Position numbers and translations under genes: made by a program. Positions 53,694-61,984 of a DNA stretch of 64,000 nt are shown here, one piece after another. The stretch is from Dyadobacter sp. Leaf189 (GTDB lineage: Bacteria > Bacteroidota > Bacteroidia > Cytophagales > Spirosomataceae), in contig NZ_LMPS01000004.1 in the NCBI RefSeq assembly GCF_001424405.1, positions 244,537 through 308,536 of the forward strand. The letters are read 5' to 3'. Numbering within the stretch: position 1 is the stretch's first letter; each line of letters opens with the position of its first letter. The notes under the pieces were generated by a model that was not told the origin of the DNA, searched no databases, and worked only from the letters and a program-made list of their open reading frames with translations.

Positions 53694-54938
53694 TCACCCC
53701 TTCAAAGCCTCCACAATCCTCAGCTTTGACATCCTGAATGCGGGTAACACGCCGGATAGCAGACCGAAGATCAAGCAAACTGCGATGCTGATGGCGAAAA
53801 CGGGCAGGTTGATCGTCAGGTCGGCGTAGGCGATCCAGCCGCTGGCGTTGATCATTTTGATAATTGCGAAAGAGAGAATAAGCGCGAATGCACCGCCAAT
53901 GAACGTGATAAATACATTCTCGATGATAAACTGCCAGAGCAACGCCTTCGCCGGCGCACCGAATGCTTTTCTGACACCGATTTCAGACGCTCTTTCGAGT
54001 ATTCTGCTCACATTTACATTCACCAGATTAATAGCAGGCAAACCCATAAACATGACCAGCACAAGCGTCACGATTGCATAAAAGATCAGCTTTTGTGAAT
54101 CGGACCGGGCCAGTGTGTTGAGAAAATGATTAAAGTACTTGTCCGCTTTCACGATCAGTACCGTAAACTTCTGTCCATCCTCGATCTCTGCCAGAGGAAT
54201 GCGCGAGATATTACTGTCAAATTCTGATTGGATCGCAGGAAGGTCGGCGCGGTCTTTGGCGAGCACGATTGCAATGAACCGGCCACGCATTCCCTTGTTC
54301 TCATAGTTGCTTTTAGGCGCAGTATAAGGGAAGTAAATATCCGAGTAAGTGTACACCCGAGTCGGTGGCCCGCCTTTTACCACTCCTATCACTTTGTAAA
54401 TGACATTCTCGATCTCAATATTTCGCCCGACCACAGATCCTGAACCCGGCTCGAAATACTGGTCACGCAATGCGTCAGTAATCACAGCAACATGATCGCC
54501 ATTTGCGATATTGTTTTCATTGTAAGGCTTTCCTTCCAGAAACTCGAACCCCGTCACATACCAGAAGTCAGCGTCGGTATATTTGGTATTCAGCTTGATC
54601 CGCTTTCCATTTACATAGGTGTTGGAAAAGCTGAAATTGGAAAAGATACTCACACGTTCGGCAGATTTCAGGGATTTGGCATGTTTTACCAAAAACCCAA
54701 AGCCAGCCGGTCCGGACGACATGCTGTTCATAGTGGAATCCGTTTGCATAACAGTCCCGATATAAAGCGACCTGTCCCGCCGCACTTCCGGGTAATGCGT
54801 CCCAAACAGATGGTCCAGGAAGGAGGTCAGCACCATGAGCACAGTCAGGGTAAGACTAATGCCGAACAGTGTTATAAAAGTATAGAAAGGATGCCGCAGC
54901 AGAACCTTCCAGGCGATTTTGATATAGTTAGCTAGCAT
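53694..54938 (-). CDS. MacB/FtsX-type ABC transporter permease (first of pair)
   Basis: 414 residues, same layout as the next permease: N-terminal helix (about 18-40), periplasmic MacB-PCD-like domain (about 45-275) and an FtsX domain (about 285-414) with SRILERASEIGVRKAFGA and a terminal PAFRMSKLRIVEALKG. Lies between the ATPase and second permease genes, separated by repeat-filled gaps of about 110 and 166 bp. The two permeases may form a heterodimer. Confidence 0.92.
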   Translation of the reverse strand: MLANYIKIAWKVLLRHPFYTFITLFGISLTLTVLMVLTSFLDHLFGTHYPEVRRDRSLYIGTVMQTDSTMNSMSSGPAGFGFLVKHAKSLKSAERVSIFSNFSFSNTYVNGKRIKLNTKYTDADFWYVTGFEFLEGKPYNENNIANGDHVAVITDALRDQYFEPGSGSVVGRNIEIENVIYKVIGVVKGGPPTRVYTYSDIYFPYTAPKSNYENKGMRGRFIAIVLAKDRADLPAIQSEFDSNISRIPLAEIEDGQKFTVLIVKADKYFNHFLNTLARSDSQKLIFYAIVTLVLVMFMGLPAINLVNVNVSRILERASEIGVRKAFGAPAKALLWQFIIENVFITFIGGAFALILSFAIIKMINASGWIAYADLTINLPVFAISIAVCLIFGLLSGVLPAFRMSKLRIVEALKG

Positions 54939-54954
54939 TGTGCTTTGTTGTTAA

Positions 54955-55049
54955 ATCTGTTTATTGGGGAGGAATGGGAGGATGGAGAAAGGGAGGATGG
55001 ACTTTTGTTTCTTCTTCCTTCGTCCCTTTCCTCCTTTCCCCATTCCCCC
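54955..55049. repeat. Polypurine/polypyrimidine inverted repeat
   Basis: TTGGGGAGGAATGGGAGG and GGATGGAGAAAGGGAGGATGG are followed by CTTCGTCCCTTTCCTCC and TTTCCCCATTCCCCC, forming arms of an inverted repeat between the ATPase and permease genes. Confidence 0.7.
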
Positions 55050-55712
55050 TTATCCCACCTGAGTTCCGTCGAAAAGGCGGATTAGTCTGTGGGTCTTTTT
55101 AGCCATCGCATCGTCGTGGGTTACCATCACGATCGTCGCTCCGTCGCTGTTCAGCTTTTGCAGGATATTCAGGATTTCATTCCCCATTACACTATCCAGG
55201 TTTCCTGTAGGTTCGTCAGCCAGGATAATTTCGGGTTTACCTACAATAGCCCGGGCGATGGCGACACGCTGCTTCTGTCCGCCGGAAAGCTGTTTGGGAA
55301 AATGCTTCATCCTGTTGCTCAACCCCACTTTTTCCAGCGCCTCCTGCGCCAGTTCCCTGCGCTCCTTACCAGAGCTATTCCTGTAAAGCAGCGGAATTTC
55401 GACGTTATCTATCACCGACAGATCATTGATCAGGTGAAAGCTTTGAAAAATGAAACCCAATTTCTGATTGCGAAGCCGGGCCAGGTTTTTATCCGAATAC
55501 TGCTCTACCCGGCTGCCATCAATCTCGATATGCCCCTTGGAAGGCTCGTCAAGCAGCCCCATAATATTCAGCAGCGTACTCTTACCGCAGCCCGACGGCC
55601 CCATAATAGAAACAAACTCTCCTTTCTTGACATGAATATTAATGTTATTCAAAGCAAGCGTTTCAATAGAACTCGTCCGGTAAACTTTCTCAACATTTTG
55701 AAGATTAATCAT
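55050..55712 (-). CDS. LolD/MacB-type ABC transporter ATP-binding protein
   Basis: 220 residues, complete ATPase. Walker [12 protein letters not shown] (about 38-48), Q-loop FIFQSFHL, signature [14 protein letters not shown], Walker [11 protein letters not shown]-loop VMVTHD. It powers the two FtsX-type permeases encoded downstream and, with the adaptor and TolC-type channel encoded upstream, builds a tripartite export pump. Substrate not deducible. Confidence 0.96.
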   Translation of the reverse strand: MINLQNVEKVYRTSSIETLALNNINIHVKKGEFVSIMGPSGCGKSTLLNIMGLLDEPSKGHIEIDGSRVEQYSDKNLARLRNQKLGFIFQSFHLINDLSVIDNVEIPLLYRNSSGKERRELAQEALEKVGLSNRMKHFPKQLSGGQKQRVAIARAIVGKPEIILADEPTGNLDSVMGNEILNILQKLNSDGATIVMVTHDDAMAKKTHRLIRLFDGTQVG

Positions 55713-55724
55713 GGCGCATTTTTA

Positions 55725-55875
55725 ATGAGTGAATGAGTGAATGACTTTTACGGAGGAAAAGGAGGATGGAGGAACGGGAAGAAAGGTATTAACATTGATT
55801 TTGAAATAAATGCGGACTTCAGACGGTAAACACTCATACCCCCTTTCGTCCCCTTCCTCCGTCCTCCCCTTCCTC
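55725..55875. repeat. Polypurine/polypyrimidine inverted repeat with GAGTGAATGA tandem
   Basis: GAGTGAATGAGTGAATGA, a purine arm (GGAGGAAAAGGAGGATGGAGG, about 55756-55776), about 60 bp of ordinary sequence, then CCCCCTTTCGTCCCCTTCC and GTCCTCCCCTTCCTCC up to the TolC-type gene. The C-rich block is almost identical to that between cydA and cydB. Confidence 0.75.
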
Positions 55876-57330
55876 CTAATAAACTATCTTCCTTTTTGCT
55901 TCGAAATCATAAAGAGTTAATAATCTCAAACTGTAATACGACTGCCAGTAGTCTCGCAATGCCAGCACGTAATCTCTTCTGGCAATGTCTTTTTCCTGAG
56001 TTGCGATGCCGAGGTCGGTTACGCTCAGGTCGCTCAGGATGAATCTTTCTTTGGCGATCTGGTACCTTTCGGCAGCAATATCGTCGGCAGTGCGGGTGAG
56101 TTTTACCTGCTTTTGAAGCATTTGCAAAAGGGTTACCTGCGTAAATATTTCCTGTTCAAAGGTTAACTTATCCTGCTCTACTGATTGCCGTGCGAATTCC
56201 TGGTTGGTACGTGCTACTTCCGTCCGCGCCTTGTTTCGTCCCCAGGTTAATATCGGCAATACCAGCTGCAATTCGACAAACTCCCGGTCCTGCGGACTGA
56301 TGTACACGTCACCAGGCACCCTGCCCTGGTTCGATAACCCGAAAGTAGCCACCAGCGACGCATTCAGCCCATTGTCCTTCCGGGCAGACTGCACGTCGCG
56401 CTCTGCCTCCAGAAGTTTCCTTTTAAACCCGATTGCTGCTGAGCGGTTCGCGAAAGCTTCGTCAAGTGCAACCTGGGTATCCACTTCAAACTCTTTCGTC
56501 TCCAATGGGATACCCAATGCAATGGCGCGTTCGTCCCTCAGGCCCATAAATAACTTCAATTTCAGCGAAGCTACTGCCGCGGCCTGCCGGGCAGAGGCGA
56601 GGTCTTTTTGCGCAGTGAGCAAACCCATTTGGAGTTGAAGAAGGTCATTTTGCGAGATTTTACCCAATTCCAGTTTATGCTGCGCAATTTTGTACAAAAT
56701 ATCATTGTTGCTCCTGTTCTTCTCGGCAATCTGCAGATTCACCTGCGCGACCAGCAGATCAAAATAGTACCCGGTAGCGTCAAGCGCAATCTGCTCCATG
56801 GATTGTACAAACTGCTGGTTCCCCTCCTGGTATTTCAGCGGCTGGATCTTCCTGTCCCATTTCAAAGGATTGAATTTGAAAAGCGGCTGATCAATACCAA
56901 TCTCGAAAGGTACTCCATTGTACCGGGTTGTATTTCTTGCAAAATCATCAAACCGCTGCATTTGCTGCTGCACGTAAACCTTGCCACCGGTGAGCGCAAT
57001 GCTCTGGCTGAGTGACAATCCCAGCAATGCATTGTTGTTGGAAACCGGCTGGAACAGGATCGTACCATCGGGCTGCACCACTTCTATATAACTCCTTTTA
57101 AATCCCGGGATCGTGCCGCTGAGGCTTAGCTGCGGTTTGTAATCGGCGAGAAAAGAACGGTACTGCCAGTAGTTCGTTTTCTTCTGGGTAGCCGCCTGCT
57201 TGGAAGCAATGGAATTTTCCCGCGCAATTTCCACTACTTCGGAGAGCGTCAGCTGCTGCACCTGTCCGTAGGCGGAGAAAGCCAGAAGCATAAATATCAA
57301 ATGGAAGAAGTTTCTCATCGCCGCGCTCAT
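55876..57330 (-). CDS. TolC-family outer-membrane efflux channel
   Basis: 484 residues. A signal peptide (about 1-22, ending SAYGQ) and two long helical-hairpin repeats (for example LTLSEVVEIARENSIASKQA, IALDATGYYFDLLVAQVNLQIAEKN, EQEIFTQVTLLQMLQKQVKLTRTADD) are the outer-membrane efflux protein pattern. It provides the outer-membrane exit of the pump. Its start overlaps the adaptor stop by 4 nt (ATGA), indicating coupled translation. Confidence 0.94.
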   Translation of the reverse strand: MSAAMRNFFHLIFMLLAFSAYGQVQQLTLSEVVEIARENSIASKQAATQKKTNYWQYRSFLADYKPQLSLSGTIPGFKRSYIEVVQPDGTILFQPVSNNNALLGLSLSQSIALTGGKVYVQQQMQRFDDFARNTTRYNGVPFEIGIDQPLFKFNPLKWDRKIQPLKYQEGNQQFVQSMEQIALDATGYYFDLLVAQVNLQIAEKNRSNNDILYKIAQHKLELGKISQNDLLQLQMGLLTAQKDLASARQAAAVASLKLKLFMGLRDERAIALGIPLETKEFEVDTQVALDEAFANRSAAIGFKRKLLEAERDVQSARKDNGLNASLVATFGLSNQGRVPGDVYISPQDREFVELQLVLPILTWGRNKARTEVARTNQEFARQSVEQDKLTFEQEIFTQVTLLQMLQKQVKLTRTADDIAAERYQIAKERFILSDLSVTDLGIATQEKDIARRDYVLALRDYWQSYYSLRLLTLYDFEAKRKIVY

Positions 57331-58571
57331 TGAATGGTGATTTCTTCCAGATGTTCATACGCATTCAGGTCCGTGAGGATCACCTTCTCTCCTGCTTTCA
57401 ACCCGCTTTTTACTTCCACAAAATCGAAATTGGACAAGCCCAGCTCCACGTCCCTGCGATAAGCGACGCCATTTTGCAGTACAAATACATGCTGCTTCCT
57501 CTTCCCGGTAAATGCCGGTCCATTGGCAACCCGCAGCGTATTGCTGCTCTTGTTGGTTACCACATATACCTCCACTTTCATGTTGGGCCTGAGCGATTCG
57601 TTGGTTGCATTTTCGAGCTGAATCGTAAACCCGATCACCCCGTCTTTCACAGAAGGCTTCACCTGCGTGATCATGCCGCGCATTTCGGCTTCATTGATCC
57701 TGATAATAACGGGCAAGCCCGTCTTCACCTGATCTGCATATACGTCGGAGCAGCTGCCTTCAACCCGGAAGCTGCCCAGGTCGGCGACTTTGGCCAGCAT
57801 TTCACCTTCATTCACCGACGAGCCGATATTTTCGTTCACCCAGGTAAGTACGCCTTTCCGATCGGCCACGATATCGGCCATTTTCAGCTTGTGTTGCAGC
57901 TCTTTCAGGTTCTTTCCTTCAATCTGCGCACCCAGTTCGGTTTCTTTCAGGCTGGCACCCATTGATTCCCGGTTGTAGCGCAGGTCATTTTCCAGAAGGC
58001 TTTTTTCAAGCTCGGCTATTTTCAATGCATTTTCTGCGCGGGTAATGTCTTCAAAAGTACCGCCGCCTACTTTCTGCAGGCGCTTTGCATCTTCAAAATC
58101 AGCCCGTAGTTTGTTGATGTTCAAAGACTTGATCCGATCGTTGATTTCTGCATCGTACAGATCCTTGTTCAGCTTCATTTTAAGCTGATCGATCCCGTTC
58201 CGTTTCAATGCAAGCTGGTCCTGGTAACGCTCGAACTCGATCTCGGTCAATGACTTGTCAAGCTCGACCAGCGCCTGTCCCGGCCGTACCTGTGTGCCAG
58301 GCGTGATCAGGATGCGCTTGATACTCGCCCGGATCGGACTGGTAAAGATCTGCTCGTAGGCAGGAATGATCTCTCCGCTGGCTGTCAATGTATTTTCAAC
58401 ATCTCCGGTTTCAACCACTGCAGTCCTGATCCGCGCACTTTCCACCGTGCTGGAAAGTGATTTTCGAAAAAAATAAATAACAAACCCGAGCACAACGACG
58501 GCGGCCAGCACAAATAGCAACCGTCGGTAGCGGGCGTTTTTCAGGTAGTGAGGGGCAATTTCCCGATCCAT
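57327..58571 (-). CDS. HlyD/MacA-type periplasmic efflux adaptor
   Basis: 414 residues. One N-terminal membrane helix (about 18-36), a split lipoyl-like domain (about 60-90 and 230-262; SPIRASIKRILITPGTQVRPGQALVEL), a long coiled-coil hairpin (about 95-225) and beta-barrel/membrane-proximal domains (from KTGLPVIIRINEAEMRG). First gene of the block, linking the inner-membrane ABC permeases to the TolC-type channel. A weak sigma54-like site (CATGCCAA on the plus strand, 58632-58639) lies upstream. Confidence 0.94.
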   Translation of the reverse strand: MDREIAPHYLKNARYRRLLFVLAAVVVLGFVIYFFRKSLSSTVESARIRTAVVETGDVENTLTASGEIIPAYEQIFTSPIRASIKRILITPGTQVRPGQALVELDKSLTEIEFERYQDQLALKRNGIDQLKMKLNKDLYDAEINDRIKSLNINKLRADFEDAKRLQKVGGGTFEDITRAENALKIAELEKSLLENDLRYNRESMGASLKETELGAQIEGKNLKELQHKLKMADIVADRKGVLTWVNENIGSSVNEGEMLAKVADLGSFRVEGSCSDVYADQVKTGLPVIIRINEAEMRGMITQVKPSVKDGVIGFTIQLENATNESLRPNMKVEVYVVTNKSSNTLRVANGPAFTGKRKQHVFVLQNGVAYRRDVELGLSNFDFVEVKSGLKAGEKVILTDLNAYEHLEEITIQ

Positions 58572-58688
58572 TTCGAGGCTTTCTTTTTAAGTAAGGTTCA
58601 TGGCTAATAATACCTTACCTAGTCCGAATATCATGCCAATGGATAACACACTTATCAACAGACACTTACCTCCTTTTACAAAAGCAAA

Positions 58689-58712
58689 AAACCGTGCGGA
58701 TCCGCACGGTTT
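58689..58712 (-). terminator. Intrinsic terminator after the 428-residue protein gene
   Basis: AAACCGTGCGGA is followed by its exact reverse complement, a 24-bp palindrome. On the minus strand it ends in a run of T (TTTTTTGCTTTT). It lies 27 bp after the stop at 58739 and insulates the efflux genes downstream. Confidence 0.85.
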
Positions 58713-58738
58713 GTGTGTTATAGAACAGGAAACTGTTA

Positions 58739-60025
58739 CTAGGTTTTCAGCTTCTTCTTTTTTGCCGCCGGAAACAGAATATTATTCAAAATCAGGCGGT
58801 ACCCCGCCGAATTTGGGTGTAGGTTCAGGTCCGTCGGCTCTTCTCCCACCCGATGCTGGTAATCCTCCGGATCGTGGCCGCCATAAAAGGTGAAAAAGCC
58901 TTTTCCATGTGTACTATGAATGTATCTTGCCTCTTTCGCCGATTTGTTCTCAGCGAGAATAATTACCTCTGGCTTAATCAGCCTGTTTTTGAATGCAGTG
59001 GTTTGTCCCAAAAACCCTTTGATGATCGTCTTGTGATTCTGCGTCAGCATGCTGGGTACCGGGTCCCATTTGGCAGAAAACTGAAAGAGTGAAAAGAAAT
59101 CATTGGACTCACTCAATCCACGTTCATCGGGCTGATTGTCAATGTCCGAAAACTCGATCTCGTATGGGTAAGGAATTGTTTTAAAATCCCTGAATGCAAA
59201 TGTATTTTCGTAGTTCAGCTTGCTGTTTGCCGTCGGATCAGCGGGTGTGCCATCGTACATGGCGTCCACAATATCGATCCCTTCGGCAGCGAGGGTAATA
59301 TCAAATGTATCCGTTGCATTGCACATCGCAAACATATAACCGCCTCCCGCCACGAACTCGGCGATCCGCTTGGCGACCGCCTGCTTCATTTGCGGCACAT
59401 TTGCAAACTGGAATTTGTTAGCAGTCTCTTCGGCTTCCTTCTTTTGCTCGCGGTACCAGGGGAAATCCTTGTACTGATAAAATTTTCCGAATTGACCCGT
59501 GAAATCTTCATGGTGCAAATGCAGCCAATCGTATTCTGGCAATTTGGTACTCAGCACCTCCTCATCGTAAATCACGTCGTAAGGTATTTCCGCATAAGTC
59601 AATACCAAGGTCACCGCATCATCCCAGGGCAATTTCGATTTGGGTGAATAAACCGCGATTTTAGGCGCTTTCTGCAATTTCACCGCATCCATATTCACAT
59701 CCGGCGCGCTGATCTGCGAGAGGATCTGTCCTGCCTGTCCTTCTGAAATCACCTCGAAACTGACCCCGCGCACCGTCATTTCAGAAGCGAGCTGCTGGTT
59801 GTGTGCCACCATAAAGCTGCCGCCGCGGTAGTTGAGCAGCCAGTCCATTTCCATTTCAAAATTTTTCAATATCCAGAAAGATATCCCATAAGCCTTCAAA
59901 TGGTTTTTCTGACTTTCATCCATCGGGATTAAAATCCTGTTGGACATCCCTTTGAATGAGATAACTAAAAAAATGATAAGCGGGACAATCAGGCGTATCA
60001 CTGGTTTGATTCTTTCCGGTTTCAT
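58739..60025 (-). CDS. Uncharacterised exported Bacteroidota protein
   Basis: 428 residues. One hydrophobic N-terminal helix (about 7-25, a signal or anchor), then a globular region with ILIPMDESQKNHLKAYGISF, WLLNYRGGSF, GVSFEVISEGQAGQIL, a Rossmann-like IAVYSPKSKLPWDDAVTLVLTYAEIPYDVIYD, and FVAGGGYMFAMCNATDTFDI; the tail HGKGFFTFYGGHDPEDYQHRVGE resembles glutamine-amidotransferase-like/ThuA-type folds. Homologues are often labelled asparagine synthetase B, but I see no synthetase or N-terminal glutaminase motif. Single gene with own terminator. Function unknown. Confidence 0.7.
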   Translation of the reverse strand: MKPERIKPVIRLIVPLIIFLVISFKGMSNRILIPMDESQKNHLKAYGISFWILKNFEMEMDWLLNYRGGSFMVAHNQQLASEMTVRGVSFEVISEGQAGQILSQISAPDVNMDAVKLQKAPKIAVYSPKSKLPWDDAVTLVLTYAEIPYDVIYDEEVLSTKLPEYDWLHLHHEDFTGQFGKFYQYKDFPWYREQKKEAEETANKFQFANVPQMKQAVAKRIAEFVAGGGYMFAMCNATDTFDITLAAEGIDIVDAMYDGTPADPTANSKLNYENTFAFRDFKTIPYPYEIEFSDIDNQPDERGLSESNDFFSLFQFSAKWDPVPSMLTQNHKTIIKGFLGQTTAFKNRLIKPEVIILAENKSAKEARYIHSTHGKGFFTFYGGHDPEDYQHRVGEEPTDLNLHPNSAGYRLILNNILFPAAKKKKLKT

Positions 60026-60172
60026 GCGCAGTTTTACATATTGTAATGATTAAATATAGAAATAAAATCAACCGATCAGAAACTGTACTATCCTGTAACG
60101 TTGATTGCTATTTCGGAACCCAGGTCTTTTTAACGACGAGTAATACATTCTGGTGCATTCGCTACCGTACTT

Positions 60173-61417
60173 ATGAATATCCGTGAAAATGTTGACGAAG
60201 GCCTCAAGTCCATTCAAAGTAACCTGCTAAGAACGGTACTTACCGCACTTATCATTGCAATTGGCATAACCTCGCTGGTGGGTATACTCACCGCCATTGA
60301 AGGAATTCAAAGTTCCGTGAACAGCAGCTTCGCAGACCTTGGTGCCAATACCTTTACCATTCGCAACCGGTACGACGACGGCTTTTTCAGCCGCGGCAGG
60401 CGCAGCAAGCAGTATCCCCCGATCAACTACCGGCAGGCGGTCGCATTTGCGCAGAAGTTTAAAGACTCATACGATGCCCGCGTTTCGCTTTCGTCGGACA
60501 TTGCGGGTGCAGTTCAGGTCAATTACCAGTCTAAAAAGACTAATCCAAACAGCAGTGTAGTAGGAACAGACGATCAGTATATCGGGATCAAAGGTTACAA
60601 GATCGATCAGGGCCGGAATATTGACCGCAACGATATGGAAAAGTCGCTCAATGTGGCTGTGCTGGGTCAGGAAATAGCCCGCAAGCTGTTTGAACGCGCT
60701 GATCCGGTCAACAAGGAAATCACATTTATGGGCAGCCGGTACAGGGTTATCGGTGTTTTGCAAAAGAAAGGATCGCTCGGCGGAGACAATGATTCGGACC
60801 GCATTATTTTGATCCCGTTGGAAAACGCACGCGGACTGGCAGCCAACCAGACACTTGCTTATAGTACCACAGCCTCTGCACCCAATATTGCAGACGGGGA
60901 TTTTATAGTGGAAGAAGCACGCGGCATCATGCGCACGATCCGCCAGGACCAGTTGGGTAAAGAAGATTCCTTCGAAATTGACCGCGCAGATGCGATTGCA
61001 AAGAATTTTGAAGAAGTCTCCGGGTACCTTCGTCTGGGCGGGTTCGGTATTGGCATTATCACGCTGCTCGGCGCGTCCATTGCTTTGATGAACATCATGC
61101 TCGTGTCAGTAACCGAGCGGACGCGCGAAATAGGAATACGCAAGTCGCTCGGCGCCACGCCGCGGGTTATTCGATTTCAATTCCTGATCGAAGCCATTGT
61201 CGTCTGCATTTTGGGAGGTATCGGCGGACTTTTCCTGGGGATTATTATCGGGAATGTGATCTCCACCTCTATCAGCAGCGAAAGCTCATTTGTTATCCCA
61301 TGGCTTTGGATGGCAATGGGAATTGCAGTTTGCGTGTTTGTAGGAGTAATATCGGGCATTTACCCGGCTATCAAAGCATCGCGGCTGGACCCGATAGAAG
61401 CATTGCGCTATGAATAA
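60173..61417 (+). CDS. MacB/FtsX-type ABC transporter permease (solo)
   Basis: 414 residues. N-terminal helix (about 18-42, LRTVLTALIIAIGITSLVGILTA), MacB-PCD periplasmic domain (LGANTFTIRNRYDDG...), FtsX domain with MNIMLVSVTERTREIGIRKSLGATPRVI and a final GISGIYPAIKASRLDPIEALRYE, closer to canonical MacB than the two permeases at 52-55 kb. No ATPase gene accompanies it on the plus strand; it may share the ATPase at 55050 or use one encoded elsewhere. Confidence 0.93.
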   Translation: MNIRENVDEGLKSIQSNLLRTVLTALIIAIGITSLVGILTAIEGIQSSVNSSFADLGANTFTIRNRYDDGFFSRGRRSKQYPPINYRQAVAFAQKFKDSYDARVSLSSDIAGAVQVNYQSKKTNPNSSVVGTDDQYIGIKGYKIDQGRNIDRNDMEKSLNVAVLGQEIARKLFERADPVNKEITFMGSRYRVIGVLQKKGSLGGDNDSDRIILIPLENARGLAANQTLAYSTTASAPNIADGDFIVEEARGIMRTIRQDQLGKEDSFEIDRADAIAKNFEEVSGYLRLGGFGIGIITLLGASIALMNIMLVSVTERTREIGIRKSLGATPRVIRFQFLIEAIVVCILGGIGGLFLGIIIGNVISTSISSESSFVIPWLWMAMGIAVCVFVGVISGIYPAIKASRLDPIEALRYE

Positions 61418-61478
61418 AGAGGTTAGAAGCCTTGCGAAATTTAAATGTGAATTGATCTTAAATTTTTCCGTCTGACAC

Positions 61479-61508
61479 TTGCTTAATCTGTTTTTCTGTC
61501 TACTTTTG
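61479..61508 (+). promoter_or_regulatory. Promoter of tRNA-Leu
   Basis: TTG at 61479-61481 and TACTTTTG at 61501-61508 with a 19-nt spacer fit the Bacteroidota promoter, with the tRNA beginning 22 nt further on. Confidence 0.7.
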
Positions 61509-61530
61509 CACTCCCAACAAGTAAGAGAAT

Positions 61531-61614
61531 GCCCAGATGGCGGAATCGGTAGACGCGTTGGTCTCAAACACCAATGAGGTTACACTCGTGCCGGTTCGAC
61601 TCCGGCTCTGGGTA
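61531..61614 (+). tRNA. tRNA-Leu (anticodon CAA)
   Basis: 84 nt. Acceptor GCCCAGA pairs with TCTGGGT (first pair G-U), discriminator A, no encoded CCA. D-arm with GGTAGACGC, anticodon arm TTGGT-CTCAAAC-ACCAA giving CAA (reads UUG), a long variable arm as expected for Leu, and T-arm CCGGTTCGACTCCGG. Confidence 0.93.
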
Positions 61615-61615
61615 C

Positions 61616-61649
61616 AAAAGCCCTTCGACGCAAGTTGAGGGGCTTTTTT
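61616..61649 (+). terminator. Terminator after tRNA-Leu
   Basis: AAAAGCCC pairs with GGGCTTTT around an 18-nt loop, followed by Ts. Confidence 0.7.
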
Positions 61650-61984
61650 GCTTTCATAGCTCTATTAAAACCTCATCTTTACCCCTTGTCAGCCCTTCAA
61701 TGGTTCGACTCCGGTTCAATTGACTAAACCGAAGCTGGACACGTTGTCGAAATTGGCGTGAGAAATTTGCGAACTCACCAGTATTATCGATTTAAATACG
61801 CTAGCCCATCAACTTGCTCCCTAGACGCAGGGATAGCAAGTATTTGCTATTGTGCACTGCCTACCATTTCCTGTCTTTTGTATCACAACTTACCGCTTAT
61901 AGCCTTGCATTGCTTTTTGAACAAAGGGCATTGCCAGCGATAAGACCTCGCCTGATACGACCAAAAGACCTTAACTACATTCGG
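61650..61984. other. Intergenic region with a partial copy of the tRNA-Leu T-arm
   Basis: No convincing gene in 335 bp. At 61702-61714 GGTTCGACTCCGG repeats 13 nt of the tRNA T-arm (61593-61605), with the neighbouring bases also similar. It may be an attachment-site remnant or a decayed tRNA fragment. A 61-codon frame at 61758-61943 looks non-coding. Confidence 0.45.

Noticed and set aside
55089..55736. A 215-codon plus-strand frame opposite the ABC ATPase
   Set aside because: The minus-strand product has all ABC motifs; the frame is a compositional shadow.
58623..58639. Sigma54 promoter upstream of the efflux adaptor gene
   Set aside because: The -24 half TTGGCATG is good, but the -12 position is GG instead of GC, so it is not listed as a feature.
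58739..60025. The label asparagine synthetase B
   Set aside because: No N-terminal Cys glutaminase or PP-loop motif is visible and the protein appears exported.
61758..61943. A 61-codon frame between tRNA-Leu and the GEVED gene
   Set aside because: No start signal, domain or plausible composition; left as intergenic.
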